From positions 1 through 64,000 of the forward strand of contig NZ_NOWF01000005.1 of assembly GCF_002245355.1 (NCBI RefSeq): a stretch of DNA of 64,000 nucleotides, written 5' to 3'. Source of the stretch: Paludifilum halophilum. Its GTDB lineage: Bacteria > Bacillota > Bacilli > Thermoactinomycetales > DSM-45169. Below are positions 23,924 to 32,818 of this stretch, piece after piece. Each line of letters starts with the position of its first letter. Position 1 is the stretch's first letter. The translations under genes and the position numbers were made by a program. The notes under the pieces are model-generated. The model made no database searches, was not told the DNA's origin, and saw only the letters and a list, made by a program, of their open reading frames with translations.

Positions 23924-24352
23924 CTAGCCGTCGGGTAAAAATCGTTTTTGATCCTCCTCCGTCGGGATCATGCAATGATCCCGTTTTCCAAACCAGTCAT
24001 ACCGGTGGCGGGCGATCCAACGATAGATCCAGTCCCGTAACGGTTTCGGAACGAGGATGAACAGGTAGGCCGCTTTCCAAGGTCCTTTTAGTTTTCGACA
24101 GATTCGCAGGACCGCCGATGATTCGGTATACAAATGTTCCTGTTCCAGCAGGATGATCGAATCCGTCCTCGACCGGCCGGGAGGGAGAAGGGATTTTGCG
24201 GCGCCGGATTGCAAAGAAGCAAATCGAAAGGCTCCATTCGGATCGCGCCGGATCACGAACTGAACCCAGCCGTTGCACAGATTGCAAACCCCGTCAAATA
24301 GGATGATCGATGGATTGTCGGAGGATTGGCGCCGATTGGTATGAACGGACAT
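23924..24352 (-). CDS. DCC1-type thiol-disulfide oxidoreductase family protein (YuxK-like)
   Basis: The 142-residue protein begins with the family motif IILFDGVCNLCNGWVQFVIRRDP, containing the CxxC-like pair, and continues FRFASLQSGAA and DWIYRWIARHRYDWFG. These are marks of the DCC1/DUF393 family, whose members are thioredoxin-related and often occur with DoxX-type membrane proteins, as here. The catalytic role is not demonstrated. The start at 24352 is accompanied by GGAGAG. Confidence 0.85.
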   Translation of the reverse strand: MSVHTNRRQSSDNPSIILFDGVCNLCNGWVQFVIRRDPNGAFRFASLQSGAAKSLLPPGRSRTDSIILLEQEHLYTESSAVLRICRKLKGPWKAAYLFILVPKPLRDWIYRWIARHRYDWFGKRDHCMIPTEEDQKRFLPDG

Positions 24353-24571
24353 CAGGCATCTCTCCAGTGGTGATCAGGTGAAGGTGAATCGAATCCGCAG
24401 ACCGCATACGCTTCTAGTCTAGAGACAGATTAACAAGAAAAACTTAAACGAGACTGAACAGAAGCTGAACAGGGGTTGAATTTGTATAATGTGTGAAATG
24501 ATTCTGTTTTTCTCTATCACTTAGATTTGCAAGGTTATAGCTTATATATACTTATAATAAACGAATAATAC

Positions 24572-24600
24572 TTGAGTAAATGCTTGAAAATACATATACT
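24572..24600 (+). promoter_or_regulatory. Promoter of the DeoR-HAD operon
   Basis: TTGAGT at 24572-24577 and TATACT at 24595-24600 are spaced by 17 bp and lie 35 bp before the DeoR start in an A/T-rich region with several TATA-like blocks. The intergenic stretch 24353-24635 otherwise shows no gene. Confidence 0.5.
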
Positions 24601-24635
24601 ATAGATGTGATTTTCGGCAGGCGGGGGGATGGCAT

Positions 24636-25403
24636 TTGTATCAGGAAGAGCGGATGTTGGCGATCATGGATCACCTGAAGAAGCATCAGCGTGTCAGTGT
24701 ACAGGAACTTTGCAATCTTTTTAACATTTCCCGAGATACGGCGCGACGCGATTTGGTCCGCCTGGATCAGGAGGGAGCGATTATCCGCACCCGGGGTGGA
24801 GCGATCCTGCCTCAGTTAACGAAGGAAGTGAAGGGATATAAGGAACGGCTGCAAGCTGAATCGATTGAAAAACAAGAGATCGGACGGTTGGCGGCTTCTC
24901 TGGTTCAGGACGGGGATTATCTGATCATGGATGCTTCGACGACGGTTCAGTTTGCCGCGGCTTATCTCGAAGCGGAGGAAGTGGTTGTCGTCACCAACTC
25001 CATCGATATTGCCGATATACTGACGGAAAAAGAGGGTGTGGATATTCATCTGCTGGGTGGGCACCTCCACAAAAAGCATCGTTATGTGTTCGGCGCTTCG
25101 ACGATTGAAAAATTGGCGGACTTTAAGGTGGATAAGGTGTTTTTGGGAGCCAGCGGAATTACGGAAGATGGTTTGTTTTATCCCCACGAGGAGGATGGTT
25201 ATGTCATTCGCCGCACGCTTCGCTGCGCCGATCAAGTGATTGTTCTGGCAGATGCCACCAAGTTTAACCGGAAATTATTCCACCGGGTGTGCGATCTGGA
25301 GGAAATCGACCAAATTGTGACGGACCGGCATCCGCCGGAGGAGATCATGCAAGTATTGCGGGAGAAAAATGTCGATGTGATGGGAAGGAGCGGGACCTTT
25401 TGA
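24636..25403 (+). CDS. DeoR/GlpR-family transcriptional regulator
   Basis: This 255-residue repressor has an N-terminal HTH (VSVQELCNLFNISRDTARRDL, about 19-39) with RTRGGAIL after it, and a sugar-isomerase-like effector domain containing GDYLIMDASTT, VVTNSID and DKVFLGASGI. DeoR regulators sense phosphorylated sugars and control sugar-catabolic genes; two HAD sugar phosphatases follow. TTG 24636 is used as the start, with GGCGGGGGGATGG upstream. The stop overlaps the start of the HAD gene, so the genes are co-translated. Ligand identity is unknown. Confidence 0.9.
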   Translation: MYQEERMLAIMDHLKKHQRVSVQELCNLFNISRDTARRDLVRLDQEGAIIRTRGGAILPQLTKEVKGYKERLQAESIEKQEIGRLAASLVQDGDYLIMDASTTVQFAAAYLEAEEVVVVTNSIDIADILTEKEGVDIHLLGGHLHKKHRYVFGASTIEKLADFKVDKVFLGASGITEDGLFYPHEEDGYVIRRTLRCADQVIVLADATKFNRKLFHRVCDLEEIDQIVTDRHPPEEIMQVLREKNVDVMGRSGTF

Positions 25404-26191
25404 TTCAACTGATTGTAAGCGATTTGGATGGAACTTTGTTAAACGGGGGACAAAGGATTGATCCGGAGGATCGGAAAGCCCTGAGACAGGCGGTTCAAAG
25501 GGGGACGGAGATCTGCCTGGCTTCAGGCCGAATGCAGGAGGAGTTGAATCAAGTGGCGGAAGCGATCGGCTTATCGGTCCACGGTATCAGTCAAAACGGA
25601 TCCTTTGTCCAAACCCGGGACGGCCGGTCCCTTCTCCGTAAGACCTTTTCCCTGGAACTGGCTCGGGAAATCTACGACCGGACTGCGGAATACGACGAAC
25701 TTTTTTCCATGGTTTGTTTTGAACATCGACTGTTGACCCCGGAAAAACGAGGAATCGCTGACCGGATTATGAAGCGGTTGTTTGCGCCGATTGAAGTGTC
25801 ACCGGAGATTCGCCAACAGTTGGGACGTGAGTTTTTACCGTGTAAGTTCAGTTTTTTCGGCGACTTGGAGCTGATCAGGCGAATGAAACGGGATTTGGAA
25901 GAGCGGTATTCCGGAGAGATTGACCTGTTTATTTCCGACAAGGATTGCTTGGATGTGATGCCTGTTGGTGTCTCCAAGGGAAACGGACTTCAGGTGTTGG
26001 TCCATCATCTCGGTCTGGGGCCGGATGAGGTTCTGTGTATCGGAGACGCCTTTAATGATGTGTCGATGTTTGAGATGTTCCCGACCTTTAGCTTTGCCAT
26101 GGACCACAGTCCCGACGGAGTGAAAAAGAAAGCCCGGATGGCCGCCGGATCCGTGGCTGAAGCCGTCCACCGGGTGATGGTGGATTCGTAA
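25400..26191 (+). CDS. Cof-type HAD-IIB phosphatase
   Basis: The 263-residue enzyme is a Cof/YkrA-type sugar-phosphate phosphatase. It has the catalytic DLDGTLL motif near the N-terminus, a C2-type cap domain, the Lys/Thr region near the middle, and the acidic motif GDAFNDVSMFEMF near the C-terminus. The frame extends upstream into deoR; the TTG at 25400 overlaps the deoR stop and follows AAGGAG, so I use it. Translational coupling to the regulator suggests it detoxifies or recycles a sugar phosphate that the regulator senses. Confidence 0.86.
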   Translation: MIQLIVSDLDGTLLNGGQRIDPEDRKALRQAVQRGTEICLASGRMQEELNQVAEAIGLSVHGISQNGSFVQTRDGRSLLRKTFSLELAREIYDRTAEYDELFSMVCFEHRLLTPEKRGIADRIMKRLFAPIEVSPEIRQQLGREFLPCKFSFFGDLELIRRMKRDLEERYSGEIDLFISDKDCLDVMPVGVSKGNGLQVLVHHLGLGPDEVLCIGDAFNDVSMFEMFPTFSFAMDHSPDGVKKKARMAAGSVAEAVHRVMVDS

Positions 26192-26226
26192 AAGGGTGGA
26201 TCAGAACCCTATAGGAGGTAAGAAAC

Positions 26227-26880
26227 TTGTTACAGGCGATTGTTTTCGATTTTGACGGCTTGATTTTGGATACCGAGACGCATGAATTTCAGACGTTTCA
26301 AGATTTGTTCCGGGAGCACGGAGCGGAACTGCCTCTGGAAGAATGGAGCCGGGTGGTTGGAAGTTCTGACAGTGATTTTGACCCCTATGCCTATCTGGAG
26401 AGATGTGTGGGCAAACGTCTGGATCGTGAGGCATTGAAGGAAAAATGCAGAAAGAGGCACCTTGCTTCCATTGAAGGCGAGAAGGCTTTGCCCGGAGTCG
26501 AAGATGTGTTGAAGCAGGCACAGGCATTGGGGTGGAAAATCGGTCTTGCTTCCAGCTCTGTTCGGGACTGGGTCGAGGGGCATTTGGAATCACTTGGGCT
26601 TCGTCATTATTTTGAGTGTATCCGTACCCGGGAAGATGTACAACGGACCAAACCGGATCCCTCACTCTATCTCCAGGCGGCAGAATGCTTGGGGGTGCAT
26701 CCATCGGAGGCGGTGGCAGTGGAGGATTCCCCGAATGGAGCTCTCGCCGCCAAGCGAGCGGGAATGGCATGTATTGTCGTTCCCAACTCTGTGACGGCCC
26801 AATTTTCCTTTGGTTCTGTGGATTTGCGCCTGTCTTCCCTAGAGGAACTGAAACTGGCGGATTGGGCATCGGGTCGTTAA
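26227..26880 (+). CDS. HAD-IA phosphatase (beta-phosphoglucomutase/YhcW-like)
   Basis: The 217-residue protein has the HAD subfamily IA features: FDFDGLILDTE (nucleophile Asp), GLASSS motif II, KPDP motif III region and VEDSPNGALAAKRAG motif IV. Residues about 15-75 form the helical cap. It is closest to beta-phosphoglucomutase-like and YhcW-type phosphatases. TTG 26227 is preceded by AGGAGG at a good distance. It lies 35 bp after the Cof-type gene and is probably in the same operon. Substrate not known. Confidence 0.86.
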   Translation: MLQAIVFDFDGLILDTETHEFQTFQDLFREHGAELPLEEWSRVVGSSDSDFDPYAYLERCVGKRLDREALKEKCRKRHLASIEGEKALPGVEDVLKQAQALGWKIGLASSSVRDWVEGHLESLGLRHYFECIRTREDVQRTKPDPSLYLQAAECLGVHPSEAVAVEDSPNGALAAKRAGMACIVVPNSVTAQFSFGSVDLRLSSLEELKLADWASGR

Positions 26881-27104
26881 GAGGAGGCTTTTTTCGCCAA
26901 ACCGGACGAACACCGGAGTCTCTTTCCCCTCTTTCTGGAGGAAAGCGGCTTTGGTGTTTTTTTCATGCTGTTGCCACTTTACAATGAAAACTTTTTGAAA
27001 AAATCGAACGAATGAGGATTCATCGATAAAAGAAGCGGGTATATAAAATACCAGAAAGAGATGCAAAGCCTGGATTTTTCAATAGACGAAAGGGGTTGAT
27101 CCAT

Positions 27105-27281
27105 GTGATCAATCAGTGGATACGGGCTTTGACAGGTAAAGGGCAAGTTAGACAGATCCGGTCTCATGTACAAAGGCCCCTGCAACATAAAGGAATCTAT
27201 AATTATCAAGAATATATGGCTTTCCGCCTGGCCGAGGCGCGGAAAGTTTGGCGGGAAGAAGAGCAGCTGCAAGGCGCCTAG
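27105..27281 (+). CDS. Small hypothetical protein
   Basis: A 58-residue basic protein begins MINQWIRALTGKGQV and ends with a helix rich in Arg and Glu. Its start, GTG 27105, follows AAAGGGG at a good distance; TTG 27096 is too close. It has no membrane segment or recognised domain. It is preceded by a 220-bp stretch with no gene and may be a species-group-specific small protein. Confidence 0.42.
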   Translation: MINQWIRALTGKGQVRQIRSHVQRPLQHKGIYNYQEYMAFRLAEARKVWREEEQLQGA

Positions 27282-27511
27282 ATGTGTGATACAGGTCAAA
27301 CCGTGGGGAATCGAAACCCGCGGTTTTTCCGTATGAGTCAGCACGGTTGATGATACCGGTAGCGGGAGAATAGATCTTTTTGTTCAAAGAGGGTTCATCC
27401 ACACACCTTCCGGAAAAATAGAGGAAGAAAGGTTGGGGGAAATCCCTTTAAGGAAGGCTGGGGATAGAAGATGAGTATAAGGAGTTCATGGTATGGGAGG
27501 GGGCGGTCGCT

Positions 27512-29260
27512 GTGTGCGGGAGGAGTTGGCGGCGCATCGTGTCAGTAGCAGTGGGACTCAGCTTGTTCATTCCCCTGCCGGTACTGGGAGCGGATTCCCA
27601 TCCATCGGGATCGGCGATTGAACAAAAAGGGGAGAAAAAAGGATCGGGGAGGAATGCGGTGATACAGGAACAACAGGGGAAGCGTTTCCCATGGGATCAA
27701 CCGGGGCCGGCCAGCCCGGTGCTCCATCCGGGTGATCCCCGTTCCGCCGGAATGGTGGAAGAATCCCTCGATGCGATCGATCCGTTCATCCGGGAAAAGA
27801 TTCAACAAGAGAGGATGCCCGGTGCTGTGGTCCTTATCGCGCGCAGCGGTTCCATCGTAAAGCACGACGCTTACGGTTATGCCGCTCGGTACAAGGATGA
27901 CCGAAAGACTCCGCTGGAACAGCCGGTGCCGATGAAAAAGGATACGATTTTCGATCTGGCCTCCATCAGTAAGATCTTTACAACCACGGCGGCGATGAAA
28001 TTGTACGAGCAGGGGAAATTCAAGCTGGATGACCCCGTCACACAATATATTCCCGCGTTTGCTCAAAACGGGAAGGAAGAGGTCACGATTCGGCAGCTCA
28101 TGACCCATACTTCCGGGTTTGAGTCTTGGATTCCCCTTTACGAGATGGGAGAAAACCGGGAGGATCGGTTGGGAATCGTCTTTCACCATCCTCTGGAAAA
28201 CGATCCGGGGACGACCTACACCTACAGTGATCTGAATATGATTACCTTGGGAGCGCTGGTGGAACAACTGTCCGGAAAGCGGTTGGACAAGTTCGTCAAG
28301 GAAAACATCACCGATCCGCTGGGCATGGAGGATACGATGTACAATCCGCCGGATTCCCTCAGAGACCGAATCGCGGCGACGGAATACCATCCCTGGACCG
28401 GTCGGGGTCTGGTCTGGGGGGAAGTTCACGATGAAAATGCTTGGTCTTTGGATGGGGTGGCGGGACACGCCGGGGTTTTTTCTACGGCCCGTGATCTCGG
28501 GATCTTTGCCCACATGATGTTGCAGAAGGGGGAGTACGGAGGCAGCCGCATTTTAAAGGAGTCGACTGTGGACCTTTTGGAGAAGAACCAGAACGAAGCT
28601 TTTCCCGGTGACGACCACGGTCTGGGTTGGGAGTTGAACCAAAGCTGGTACATGGATGCTTTGACCGCTCCTCATACGATGGGTCATACGGGTTATACCG
28701 GGACTTCCATTGCAGTCAGCCGGGATAATGCCGCCATTGCGATTACCTTGACCAACCGCGTTCACCCTACACGCGAAAGCCCATCTCCCAATCCGGTGCG
28801 CCGCCGGGTGGCCCGCCACACCGCCGACGCCATCCCGATACGGATGCTGAAAGGGGAAAAGCCCTGGTTTTCCGGTTACGGAGATGGGCTGGACCGTTCC
28901 CTCCTTTCTGGTAAATGGGATCGTCAATCCGATGAGAAGCGGATTCTCACCTTCGAGACCTGGCACCGGATGGAAAGCAGGGGGGACTCCTCTCCTCCGG
29001 ACTATGGGATTGTGGAAGGGTCCGACGATGGAGAAAGCTGGACCCCCCTCAGCTCCAGCTATACCGGAAGCAGTGAAGGGTGGATCCGGGAACGCGTCAC
29101 CCTCCCCCGGGGAGTGAAGTTTCTACGTTTCCGCTACCATACGGATTCCTATGCCAACGGCCGGGGCTGGTACGTGAAAAATCCGGTGATTCAGGCGGAA
29201 AACGGCGAAGACCTCCCTGTGACATGGTCCGGGGAAGGTTGGCAGAAGCGGGGGAGGTAA
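27512..29260 (+). CDS. Secreted serine hydrolase (class C beta-lactamase/esterase family) with C-terminal beta domain
   Basis: The protein of about 582 residues has a signal peptide (SVAVGLSLFIPLPVLGA) and a polar linker. The penicillin-binding/class C beta-lactamase fold follows: SISK (nucleophile Ser) after IFDLA, YSDLN (the YxN motif), and an HTG-like loop near MGHTGYTG. The last 130 residues (from about 450) form an extra beta-rich domain with the phrase WIRERVTLPRG, resembling a carbohydrate-binding or jelly-roll module. Substrates of this family include D-amino-acid peptides and esters, not only beta-lactams. I use GTG 27512 (after GGGAGGGGG) because it gives a clean signal peptide; ATG 27488 is possible. 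Confidence 0.84.
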   Translation: MCGRSWRRIVSVAVGLSLFIPLPVLGADSHPSGSAIEQKGEKKGSGRNAVIQEQQGKRFPWDQPGPASPVLHPGDPRSAGMVEESLDAIDPFIREKIQQERMPGAVVLIARSGSIVKHDAYGYAARYKDDRKTPLEQPVPMKKDTIFDLASISKIFTTTAAMKLYEQGKFKLDDPVTQYIPAFAQNGKEEVTIRQLMTHTSGFESWIPLYEMGENREDRLGIVFHHPLENDPGTTYTYSDLNMITLGALVEQLSGKRLDKFVKENITDPLGMEDTMYNPPDSLRDRIAATEYHPWTGRGLVWGEVHDENAWSLDGVAGHAGVFSTARDLGIFAHMMLQKGEYGGSRILKESTVDLLEKNQNEAFPGDDHGLGWELNQSWYMDALTAPHTMGHTGYTGTSIAVSRDNAAIAITLTNRVHPTRESPSPNPVRRRVARHTADAIPIRMLKGEKPWFSGYGDGLDRSLLSGKWDRQSDEKRILTFETWHRMESRGDSSPPDYGIVEGSDDGESWTPLSSSYTGSSEGWIRERVTLPRGVKFLRFRYHTDSYANGRGWYVKNPVIQAENGEDLPVTWSGEGWQKRGR

Positions 29261-29303
29261 GGGAATCGGATGACCGATACCATTGCAATAAACGGGTCGA
29301 AAC

Positions 29304-29342
29304 AAAGAACCTGGACGGGATAAACCGCCCAGGTTCTTTGTT
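29304..29342. terminator. Bidirectional terminator between the hydrolase and the peptide gene
   Basis: AAAGAACCTGG at 29304-29314 pairs with CCAGGTTCTTT at 29329-29339, and T/A-rich sequence lies on both sides. It would end both the serine hydrolase transcript and the opposing regulator-peptide transcript. Confidence 0.8.
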
Positions 29343-29364
29343 ATTCGACAGGATTTCCGGGAAC

Positions 29365-29502
29365 TTAACCGTGATCCGGTGTACCGGTCAGGTCCGCTGA
29401 AGCGATCAGTTGAGTGGAGATGTCTTGTTGCGATCCTGTCACCGCAGCGAAAGCGGAAGCGAGCAATGCCACCGCAAATACGGAGTTAAACAGGAATCTC
29501 AT
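29365..29502 (-). CDS. Putative secreted signalling pro-peptide (Phr/NprX-like)
   Basis: A 45-codon gene starts at ATG 29502, inside the last codons of the HTH-TPR regulator (overlap 17 bp), with GGAGGAGG upstream. It encodes a short basic start (MRFLFN), a hydrophobic secretion segment (SVFAVALLASAFAAV) and a polar tail of about 24 residues ending DLTGTPDHG. The size, gene overlap, secretion signal and C-terminal location of a likely mature peptide match NprX/PapR/Phr pro-peptides, which are cleaved outside and imported by Opp to control an RRNPP regulator. The family link is positional; the mature sequence is not defined. Confidence 0.68.
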   Translation of the reverse strand: MRFLFNSVFAVALLASAFAAVTGSQQDISTQLIASADLTGTPDHG

Positions 29503-30820
29503 AATTTTCTACCTCCTCCTGATTCAGTTTCTTTTGTACCTTGTACATATTATCCTTACACCTATCGAATTCCTTCTTATCAATTGATTCCCAACATTGC
29601 GCCAGACGGAACCACGAAGTATGTTCCATGCTCTTGTATTGGTGTTTAACCGCCAAATCCAACGCTTTTTGATAAAACGGAACCGCTTCTTGGTTTTTCC
29701 CTTGTTTTCGATAACAATCTCCGATTACCAGATAGGCAAAATGAAGACGGTGACTGTCGTTCAATTCGTTTCCTTTAAGAATAGCTTGATTTAAAGCTTC
29801 CTTTGCCGGTTCCCATTTTTCTTGCAGAAGATAAAGGATGCCCAGTTGTGTATAAGTTGTAATGATCACATTTTTATACTGGGAATTTTCTTTGAGTGAG
29901 ATGGCTAAATGAAAGCAAGTTTCCGCTTGGTTCCACTTTTTCATATCCAGGTACGTATTTCCCAAGGCGCTCCATAGTTCAAAAGCGCGTCTGAAGTCTT
30001 GATTGCTTCGGGCGATCTCCAAGCCTTCCCGGGCGTAACGAATGGCTTCGTTGTACATTTGGGTTTTACGGAGTAAATGAGTTCTCAATTCGTATAAATG
30101 GAGCACGACAGAAATTTTGTTGATCTTCGACAAGCTCTTCCAAGCGGTCTGGATCCCATTCAACGCTTCTTCCAGCCGTCCCGCTTCTTCCAGATACGCG
30201 AGCTTGTTCGCCGTTAAAATATATTGGATCTGTTTTCGGTCTCCTCCTTCGACAAAAGCGTCAAGTCCGCTATTCGTAAAATCGATCGCCTGTTCCAAGC
30301 GGTTTTGAAAATAGCTGCAAACACTTAATTCATTGAAACTGGCGGCTTCGATATTCGTATGTTGTCCATAAGGACTTTGTTTTGACAAGCGGATGGCGTT
30401 GAAAAAGGAATGTTCCGCTTTTTTCATGCAGTTCTTTTTATAGTGATATTTTCCCTGCAGGTAATGTTTTATAGCAGCAAAGGGGTGACCGTCATCCAAC
30501 GCGAGCTCATTCATTCGCTTCATCGCTTCGTCGGTGTGTTCAAAGTCGATTAAAGACTCGATCGCTTCCAATTGAAAGCTGGCTTTTTGCAGTTTGATTT
30601 GCTCATTCATCATAAGCTCCGGCAGGCTCCCCATCTCGATATTCAGTTTTTCCATCAGATATCGCGTCTGATCCTGGTTGACAGAGGGGACACCGCTTTC
30701 GATATGGCTGATCGTCTCGGAGGAGATCTGATCATCCGCCAAATCTTGCAACCGAAGTCCCCTCTCCTTTCGAACATTCCGAATCACTTCACCGATCTCA
30801 TTAATCGATTGAACACTCAT
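29486..30820 (-). CDS. RRNPP-type regulator: HTH plus tetratricopeptide repeats
   Basis: The 444-residue protein has an N-terminal XRE-type HTH (IGEVIRNVRKERGLRLQDLA ... SSETISHIESGV, about 8-45). About nine tetratricopeptide helices follow, for example YNEAIRYAREGLEIARSNQ, SALGNTYLDMKKWNQAETCF and GDCYRKQGKNQEAVPFYQKAL. This is the plan of NprR/PlcR/PrgX-type quorum-sensing regulators that bind small peptides in the TPR groove. I take ATG 30820 with AAAGGTGG upstream; the frame extends to 30886 without a ribosome-binding site. The 3' end overlaps the putative peptide gene. Target genes are unknown, but the divergent core operon is not an obvious candidate. Confidence 0.85.
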   Translation of the reverse strand: MSVQSINEIGEVIRNVRKERGLRLQDLADDQISSETISHIESGVPSVNQDQTRYLMEKLNIEMGSLPELMMNEQIKLQKASFQLEAIESLIDFEHTDEAMKRMNELALDDGHPFAAIKHYLQGKYHYKKNCMKKAEHSFFNAIRLSKQSPYGQHTNIEAASFNELSVCSYFQNRLEQAIDFTNSGLDAFVEGGDRKQIQYILTANKLAYLEEAGRLEEALNGIQTAWKSLSKINKISVVLHLYELRTHLLRKTQMYNEAIRYAREGLEIARSNQDFRRAFELWSALGNTYLDMKKWNQAETCFHLAISLKENSQYKNVIITTYTQLGILYLLQEKWEPAKEALNQAILKGNELNDSHRLHFAYLVIGDCYRKQGKNQEAVPFYQKALDLAVKHQYKSMEHTSWFRLAQCWESIDKKEFDRCKDNMYKVQKKLNQEEVENYEIPV

Positions 30821-30858
30821 CGGTATCCACCTTTCAATTATAAAAGGTTGATGATTAT

Positions 30859-30886
30859 ATTTTATCCAATTTTTTCTTAAGTGCAA
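30859..30886 (-). promoter_or_regulatory. Promoter of the RRNPP regulator
   Basis: On the reverse strand TTGCAC (30881-30886) and TAAAAT (30859-30864) are 16 bp apart in an A/T-rich region and lie 39 bp before the ATG. Confidence 0.5.
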
Positions 30887-31088
30887 ATAGTTTTTCAGAA
30901 AAAAGGTAGGATTCTAACTTTATTTTTTTGACTTTTAAACCGCTTGATTTGAGAGCGTAATGAAGTCATTTGTGTTTCTATCTGAATGTGTCGATGGAGA
31001 GCGGGATTTAATAGAATCTTTAAAATCAGAAAAGGAATGATATAAAGGATGAGTCCCCTCAAAATCAATGGGAAAGCCTTTTCACCTT

Positions 31089-31118
31089 TTGCATCGCCAT
31101 TCCATGATGTGGTATAGT
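31089..31118 (+). promoter_or_regulatory. Promoter of the yqeG-rsfS operon
   Basis: TTGCAT at 31089-31094 and TATAGT at 31113-31118, spaced 18 bp, lie 47 bp before the yqeG start. Confidence 0.55.
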
Positions 31119-31164
31119 AATGCCGAAAAGAAAGCTGTAAAGAAAGCGTTGATGAGGTGGATTT

Positions 31165-31686
31165 GTGTTTAAAACGATGGTTCCCGATATGTTTGTCCAA
31201 TCGATCTATGAAATCGATTTGAACCGATTGCAGTACCAGGGGATCAAGGGAGCGATTGTCGACCTGGATAATACTCTGGTGGAAGCGACCCGTCCCGACG
31301 CGACACCGAAGTTGGTCAGTTGGCTGGACCAGTTGCAAGGGATGGGTTTTCGTGTCATGATCGTTTCCAACAACAATCGGACGCGGGTGTCCAAGTTCGC
31401 GATGCCGCTCCAAGTTCCCTATATCCACCGGGCGAAAAAACCCCTTTCCCCCGCTTTCAGACGGGCGATGCGGGAGATAGAGACGAAGCCGGAGGAAACC
31501 GTGATGATCGGGGACCAGCTGTTTACCGATGTTTTAGGGGGGAACCGCATCGGGCTTCGGACGATTCTGGTGGTGCCCGTATCGGAAGCGGAGGGCTTTT
31601 TTACAAGGGTTAACCGGCGATTGGAACGGATGGTCTTTCATTGGATGCGGCAACGGGGATTGTTGGGTTGGGAGGATCAAAAGTGA
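31165..31686 (+). CDS. yqeG: YqeG-family HAD-IIIA phosphatase
   Basis: The 173-residue protein carries GAIVDLDNTLV (nucleophile Asp), the motif VMIVSNNNRTRV, the Lys in RAKKPLSPAF and VMIGDQLFTDVLGGN. These are the four HAD motifs in YqeG order. It starts the conserved yqeG-yqeH-aroE-nadD-yqeK-rsfS gene group of Bacilli. GTG 31165 follows AGGTGG. Its physiological substrate is not established; a phosphatidylglycerophosphate phosphatase role has been shown for relatives. Its last codon overlaps the yqeH start (GTGA). Confidence 0.92.
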   Translation: MFKTMVPDMFVQSIYEIDLNRLQYQGIKGAIVDLDNTLVEATRPDATPKLVSWLDQLQGMGFRVMIVSNNNRTRVSKFAMPLQVPYIHRAKKPLSPAFRRAMREIETKPEETVMIGDQLFTDVLGGNRIGLRTILVVPVSEAEGFFTRVNRRLERMVFHWMRQRGLLGWEDQK

Positions 31687-32798
31687 CGGATACGGAATTG
31701 GAACGGGAAGCTTGGTGTGAAGGGTGCGGTGTAACACTGCAGACGGTGGATCCGGACAAGCCGGGATATGTTCCGGCTTCTGCACTGGAGCGGGAGAACG
31801 TGATCTGCCGTCGGTGCTTCCGCATTCGACACTATAATGAGATTGCAACTGTAGAGCATGATTCCGATGCTTATCTCTCTCTGCTGGCCGAGATCGCCAA
31901 GACAAAGGCTTTGGTGGTCCAAGTGGTCGACCTGTTTGATATCGCCGGAAGCTGGATTCCCGGAATTCACCGGCATATCGGAGGAAATCCTCTGTTAATC
32001 CTGGCTAATAAGGTGGATTTGTTCCCCCAGTCTGTCAAACGCCAACGGCTAAAGGAATGGGTGGACCGTATGGCCAAAGAGTTGGGGGTGAAACCGGTGG
32101 ATGTGGTACTGACCAGCGCCGCCAAAGGATTCCGCCTCCGGGAAGTGGCCGACGCCATCGAGAGATATCGGGACGGCGAGGATGTCTTTATCGTCGGAAC
32201 GGCCAATGTCGGAAAGTCCACATTGATCAATCGCCTGGTTCAGCGATTCGGTGCGGGGGATGACGCTGTTACCACTTCCCCTTATCCCGGCACCACCCTG
32301 GATGCGATCAGCATTCCCCTGGAGGGTGGTCAACGGATTGTGGATATGCCGGGGATTATTCGTAAGGACCGGATCAGTGAGTGGATTCCTCCCCGGGAGC
32401 TTTCGGCGGCGATTCCGGACAGCGAGGTAAAACCCAAGGTGTATCAACTCAACGAGGGACAGACGTTGTTTTTTGGCGGGCTGGCCCGTTTTGACTTTGT
32501 TACCGGCCCGAAGCAGCCTTTTGTTTGCTATGCGGCCAATTCACTCTATATCCATCGTACCAAACGGGAAAAAGCGGATGAGATGTGGGAACGTCACCGG
32601 GGAGGACTTTTGTCTCCCCCGTCAGATCCCTCTCTTTTGCCTCCGATGAAGCGGCACACTTTTCATCTCAAGGGAGAGACCAAGCAAGATCTGGTCGTTT
32701 CCGGTTTGGGCTGGGTCACCACGGGAAGCCAAAAGAGTATCGTAGATGTTTGGGCACCGGAAGGAGTACAGGTTCACCTTCGCCCGGCCATCATTTAA
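31683..32798 (+). CDS. yqeH: Circularly permuted ribosome-biogenesis GTPase YqeH
   Basis: The 371-residue GTPase has an N-terminal zinc-binding module (CEGCGVTLQT ... CRRCF). The permuted G motifs follow: NKVDLFP (G4), SAAKGF (G5), GTANVGKSTLINRL (G1) and DMPGI (G3). A C-terminal domain is characteristic of YqeH/NOA1. It acts in 30S ribosomal subunit assembly. The start is GTG 31683, overlapping the yqeG stop. Size and order agree with Bacillus. Confidence 0.95.
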   Translation: MTDTELEREAWCEGCGVTLQTVDPDKPGYVPASALERENVICRRCFRIRHYNEIATVEHDSDAYLSLLAEIAKTKALVVQVVDLFDIAGSWIPGIHRHIGGNPLLILANKVDLFPQSVKRQRLKEWVDRMAKELGVKPVDVVLTSAAKGFRLREVADAIERYRDGEDVFIVGTANVGKSTLINRLVQRFGAGDDAVTTSPYPGTTLDAISIPLEGGQRIVDMPGIIRKDRISEWIPPRELSAAIPDSEVKPKVYQLNEGQTLFFGGLARFDFVTGPKQPFVCYAANSLYIHRTKREKADEMWERHRGGLLSPPSDPSLLPPMKRHTFHLKGETKQDLVVSGLGWVTTGSQKSIVDVWAPEGVQVHLRPAII

Positions 32799-32818
32799 AT
32801 AAGGGGGGGAAGCCGAGG

